DNA of 64,000 bases from contig NZ_JBMPIX010000001.1 in the NCBI RefSeq assembly GCF_049341065.1, positions 124,001 through 188,000 of the forward strand, in the 5' to 3' direction. The notes below the pieces were generated by a model. The model was not told the DNA's origin. It worked only from the letters and a program-made list of their open reading frames with translations, and did no database searches. Made by a program: the position numbers and the translations under genes. The DNA is from Pacificoceanicola sp049341065. Lineage in GTDB: Bacteria; Pseudomonadota; Alphaproteobacteria; Rhodobacterales; Rhodobacteraceae. Position 1 is the first letter of the stretch. Every line of letters begins with the position of its first letter. Of this stretch, positions 61,164 through 64,000 are shown in pieces.

Positions 61164-62375
61164 TCAGGCGAATTCGTCCTTTGGGCGCAAGACCAGCCAG
61201 ATCAACGCGCCGCCAGCCAGCACGAGGAACGGCGCCATGGCAAGGTTGACCGCTGTCCAACCCGCCTGCGGCGTGCCGCCCGAACAGTTCATCAATCCAC
61301 CCGACGACAGTGAGGCAAAGGTCACACCACCAAAGACCAAAAGATCGTTCAGGCCCTGCATACGGCCGCGCTCGTGCGGCTCGTGTGCACCAGCCAACAT
61401 GGTCGTGGCGCCGATGAAGCCGAAGTTCCAGCCGACGCCCAGAAGGATCAGCGCCACGAAGAACTGCTCAAGCTCAACACCGGACAGGGCGACGGCGCCC
61501 GCACCGGCAAGGATCACGAGGCCGGAGGCGACGATCTTTTCCACTCCAAAGCGCGCGATCAGGTGTCCGGTGAAGAACGAGGGGATATACATCGCCAGAA
61601 CGTGGGCCGTGACCACATCCGCGGCGTTGTTCTTGGTGAAACCGCAGCCCACCACCGCCAGTGGCGTCGAGGTCATCACAAGGTTCATCAAGGCGTAGGA
61701 CACCATGGCGCAGATCACCGCGACGGCGATGCGCGGGGTCTTGAGCAACTCGATCCGGCTGCGCCCCTTTGGCGCGTCCTCGGACGGAACGGGCGGCTTG
61801 GGGATGCGCAGGAACAGGAACAGGCCCGAGCCGATCACATTGACGGCGATCACCGCCAGATATGTTCCGAAGAAGGGGATGACATAGGCGTCGGCCGTGA
61901 GCTTGACCAATTGCGGCCCGATGATGGCCGAGACCAAGCCTCCGGCCATGACATAGGAAATCGCCTTTGGGCGAAATTCGTCAGACGCGGTGTCAGCGGC
62001 GGCAAACCGGTAAAAGCCCTGCGCTGACATGTAGATGCCCGTCAGCAGCGAGCCAAGCAAGTATATCGGGAAGGACGCCACATAAAGCCCGTAGGCCCCG
62101 ACCGCGCCGCCAAGCGCGCCGCCAAGCGTGCCGAGCATGAACCCTTGTTGCCGACCAAGCTTTTGCATCAGATGCGACACCGGCGTGGCGGCGAGCATCG
62201 AGCCCAGCACGATCAGCGAGATCGGCAGCGTCGCAAAGCACGGATTGGGCGCCAGCGACTGACCCGCCAGCCCGCCAATGGTAAAGATCATCGGCATCTG
62301 CGCGCCCAAGAGCGCCTGTGCGGCGACGAGGACGGCGACATTGCGCCGGGCTATGCTGTCGGTGGGCTGTGTCAT
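61164..62375 (-). CDS. Major facilitator superfamily transporter
   Basis: About 403 residues with twelve predicted helices. The ATG at 62375 gives MTQPTDSIARRNVAVLVAA; a longer frame to 62447 lacks support. The loop after helix 2 has HLMQKLGRQQGFMLG, an MFS-type motif A variant. The C-terminal half contains GHLIARFGVEKIV. The substrate is unknown. It is convergent with the synthase-fold gene. Confidence 0.87.
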   Translation of the reverse strand: MTQPTDSIARRNVAVLVAAQALLGAQMPMIFTIGGLAGQSLAPNPCFATLPISLIVLGSMLAATPVSHLMQKLGRQQGFMLGTLGGALGGAVGAYGLYVASFPIYLLGSLLTGIYMSAQGFYRFAAADTASDEFRPKAISYVMAGGLVSAIIGPQLVKLTADAYVIPFFGTYLAVIAVNVIGSGLFLFLRIPKPPVPSEDAPKGRSRIELLKTPRIAVAVICAMVSYALMNLVMTSTPLAVVGCGFTKNNAADVVTAHVLAMYIPSFFTGHLIARFGVEKIVASGLVILAGAGAVALSGVELEQFFVALILLGVGWNFGFIGATTMLAGAHEPHERGRMQGLNDLLVFGGVTFASLSSGGLMNCSGGTPQAGWTAVNLAMAPFLVLAGGALIWLVLRPKDEFA

Positions 62376-62443
62376 GGGCAAATGGGTAAGCGGCGCTGCC
62401 AGATATCGCAAGAGGGGAATGTGTGAGCAGGGGCCACATTGAT

Positions 62444-62456
62444 ACAATTAAATTGT
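62444..62456. promoter_or_regulatory. Perfect palindrome between the MFS and cobK genes
   Basis: ACAATTAAATTGT is a perfect 13-base palindrome 69 bases upstream of the MFS start and about 145 bases upstream of cobK. It overlaps an AT-rich stretch that could be a promoter. The regulator is unknown, and no cobalamin riboswitch was seen in this spacer. Confidence 0.4.
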
Positions 62457-62601
62457 GCGGCTTGAGCGCGCTTGATGATCTGGCGGGGCTGCTATCAATT
62501 AGTGCGCTTCCGCGCGCCCTTGTTCAGAAAACCTGCGAGGCGACGCAAAAGCGCCTTTGTGGCGCTTGTGGTGGGGCCTGAGGGTGGCGTATCGGGGAGC
62601 C

Positions 62602-63312
62602 ATGAAGACGGTGTTGATCATTGGTGGCTCGGCCGAGGCGCGAGGTTTGTCGCGCGCCTTGCCCGGGGCGTCGGTGCGCTTGCCGGTTCCCGAGCGCGTG
62701 GCGCAGGCTTGGCCGGGTGAGGTCAGTTTTGGCGCCGTGACGGCGGAATGGATTGCACAAAAAGGGGTGAGAGCCGTGATCGAGGCTGCTCATCCTTGTG
62801 ACGATCATGCCGCATGGCAGGTGGCGCAGGCCTGCGGCGAGGCTGGGGTGGTCCGGCTGCAATTGGTGCGCCCGCAATGGCGGGCCAGACGGCGCGATCA
62901 CTGGGTGCGTTTGCGCCGACCCGATGAGGCGGCCCGGATCATCCCCAAAGGGGCGCGCATTCTGCTGACCACGGGCCGAGCGCTGCTGCCTGGATTTCGC
63001 GGGCTCGACGCCTATTTTCTCGTGCGGCGGATCGGCACCGCTGCGGTGCCTTTCCCGCTGCGGCAAGGCAAGTTTCTTTACGGCGAGGGGCCGTTCTCGG
63101 TGGCCGAGGAGATCGCGCTTTTGCGCAGGGAACGGATTGACTGGCTGGTGATGCGCAATGCAGGTGGCCTTGGCGGTTGGCCCAAGCTGGAGGCGGCGCG
63201 GCGGCTGGGGTTGCCAGTGGCTATGATCGACCGGCCCCGGCGTCCGGGAGGGCCGCGGGTTCATACGATTGAGGAGGCATTGGCATGGCTGGCAAAACAG
63301 CAGAACGCGTGA
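62602..63312 (+). CDS. cobK: Precorrin-6A reductase (CobK/CbiJ family)
   Basis: 236 residues. MKTVLIIGGSAEARGLSRAL is the nucleotide-binding start; VIEAAHPCDDHAAWQ and LLTTGRALLPGF, then GPFSVAEEIALLRRERID and MRNAGGLGGWPKLEAA match the family. It reduces precorrin-6A in aerobic cobalamin synthesis. It is not in a cob operon here; the next gene overlaps it by 28 bases. Confidence 0.88.
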   Translation: MKTVLIIGGSAEARGLSRALPGASVRLPVPERVAQAWPGEVSFGAVTAEWIAQKGVRAVIEAAHPCDDHAAWQVAQACGEAGVVRLQLVRPQWRARRRDHWVRLRRPDEAARIIPKGARILLTTGRALLPGFRGLDAYFLVRRIGTAAVPFPLRQGKFLYGEGPFSVAEEIALLRRERIDWLVMRNAGGLGGWPKLEAARRLGLPVAMIDRPRRPGGPRVHTIEEALAWLAKQQNA

Positions 63313-63926
63313 TCATGGGCAATGCCTGCGTCGCCGAAGGGGCAGCTTGGCTGGCAACTCGGGATACCCGTTTCGAACAGGCGCTTGCGCAGACCGGGCC
63401 TTTGCCTTTGCGTCTGCGTCCTGATGGCTTTGCGCAACTTTTGCAGGCGATTGTCAGCCAGCAGGTCAGCGTCGCCTCGGCCCGGGCAATCTGGAGCAAG
63501 CTTGAGACCGCAGAGATGACTGACCCCGAGGCAATTCTGTCGGTCAGCGAAGATGACCTGCGGGCCTTGGGTCTCAGCCGTCAAAAGGCCAGCTATGCGC
63601 AGGCTTTGGCGCAGGCGGGGATCGACTATGTTGCCCTGCGCCCTGCGCCCTCGGGCGAGGTTGTGCGCCGATTGACCGCCGTAAAGGGCATTGGTGTCTG
63701 GACGGCGGAAATCTATGCGATGTTCAGCCTTGGCCGCGCCGATGTCTTTGCTCCGGGCGATCTGGCCTTGCAAGAAGGCGCCCGTATCCTGTTCGATCTG
63801 CCGGAACGGCCCAAGGATCGCGCCTTGCGCCAGATGGCCGAAGACTGGGCCCCTTGGAGATCGGTTGCGGCCCGCATTCTGTGGGCCTACTACCATGTGG
63901 TGAAACAAAGGGAGGGCACCCTGTGA
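63285..63926 (+). CDS. DNA-3-methyladenine glycosylase II-like (HhH-GPD)
   Basis: 213 residues of the AlkA/HhH-GPD superfamily for removing alkylated bases. The helix-hairpin-helix is in LTAVKGIGVWTAEIYAM, and the catalytic aspartate lies in DVFAPGDLALQEG. QAIVSQQVSVASARAIW is also characteristic. Overlap with cobK and a GTGA overlap with the next gene suggest co-transcription. Confidence 0.9.
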   Translation: MAGKTAERVIMGNACVAEGAAWLATRDTRFEQALAQTGPLPLRLRPDGFAQLLQAIVSQQVSVASARAIWSKLETAEMTDPEAILSVSEDDLRALGLSRQKASYAQALAQAGIDYVALRPAPSGEVVRRLTAVKGIGVWTAEIYAMFSLGRADVFAPGDLALQEGARILFDLPERPKDRALRQMAEDWAPWRSVAARILWAYYHVVKQREGTL

Positions 63927-64000
63927 CCCGCGTACTTCAAACCGGACGCAAAGAACCCGTTTCGGGCGACAAGAGATCCTGTGTGGTCTTTCTGCATGGC
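63923..64000 (+). CDS. Start of an alpha/beta hydrolase (carboxylesterase-like), cut by window end
   Basis: Only 26 codons are visible. They begin with GTG overlapping the alkA-like stop and read VTRVLQTGRKEPVSGDKRSC followed by VVFLHG. The FLHG motif marks the oxyanion region of alpha/beta hydrolases of the phospholipase/carboxylesterase type. The remainder lies outside the window. Confidence 0.6.
   Translation, partial: MTRVLQTGRKEPVSGDKRSCVVFLHG

Noticed and set aside
62376..62601. Cobalamin riboswitch before cobK
   Set aside because: I looked for the conserved B12-box type elements and saw none; only a palindrome is present.

Overview
This window reads as a chromosomal segment of a marine Rhodobacterales (Roseobacter-group) alphaproteobacterium. 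That rests on overall gene content and order (serS, yajC-secD-secF, a Mth938-family gene, ccmABC/D/G, acnA, a DUF1223 gene, an LpxL-like gene, and elsewhere a DUF3422 gene, fabF-mltG and cimA), on high GC, and on many GTG starts and 4-base ATGA or GTGA overlaps. Coding density is high. I found no rRNA, tRNA, CRISPR array, insertion sequence or prophage.

Layout. 1-5 kb: a minus-strand run from pepN through a short-chain dehydrogenase and a membrane protein to an acyltransferase, then two tiny plus-strand genes. 5-10.7 kb: an RND efflux permease and its adaptor. 11-14.7 kb: the envelope and ribosome group yfgM-like, bamB and der. 14.7-18.4 kb: small exported proteins, a TspO-like gene coupled to serS, and a small membrane protein. 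18.5-26.6 kb: protein export (yajC, secD, secF), TauE, a Mth938/NDUFAF3-family protein, then cytochrome c maturation genes interrupted by an AmrS-like radical SAM enzyme. 26.7-37.5 kb: aconitase, a DUF1223 protein, an LpxL-like acyltransferase, a diverged FliG, purB, DUF6314 and DUF3422 genes. 37.5-48.5 kb: a YeeE transporter and a peptide-type ABC importer with two M20 hydrolases and an FAD oxidoreductase. 48.5-55.2 kb: a DUF2934 gene, rsgA, a glycosyltransferase-like gene, a low-GC insert carrying an Mrr-like nuclease, then fabF-mltG. 55.3-64 kb: soxR with a VOC gene, cysS, cimA, a methyltransferase, an NDUFAF6-like synthase-fold protein, an MFS transporter, cobK, alkA and the start of a hydrolase gene.

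How genes work together: secDF/yajC, bamB and the yfgM-like gene serve export and outer-membrane assembly. The ccm genes serve heme delivery to cytochrome c. The 38.8-48.5 kb block looks like an uptake and degradation unit for peptides or N-acyl amino compounds. SoxR probably controls the divergent VOC gene through a promoter with a 19-base spacer.

The best candidate for something undescribed is the solitary PD-(D/E)XK protein at 51393-52568. It sits in visibly AT-richer DNA and has a C-terminal region I cannot assign. Other leads are a duplicated four-cysteine module in a small exported protein, a family of hairpin-linked intergenic repeats, the radical SAM gene inside the ccm locus, and two tiny exported cysteine peptides.
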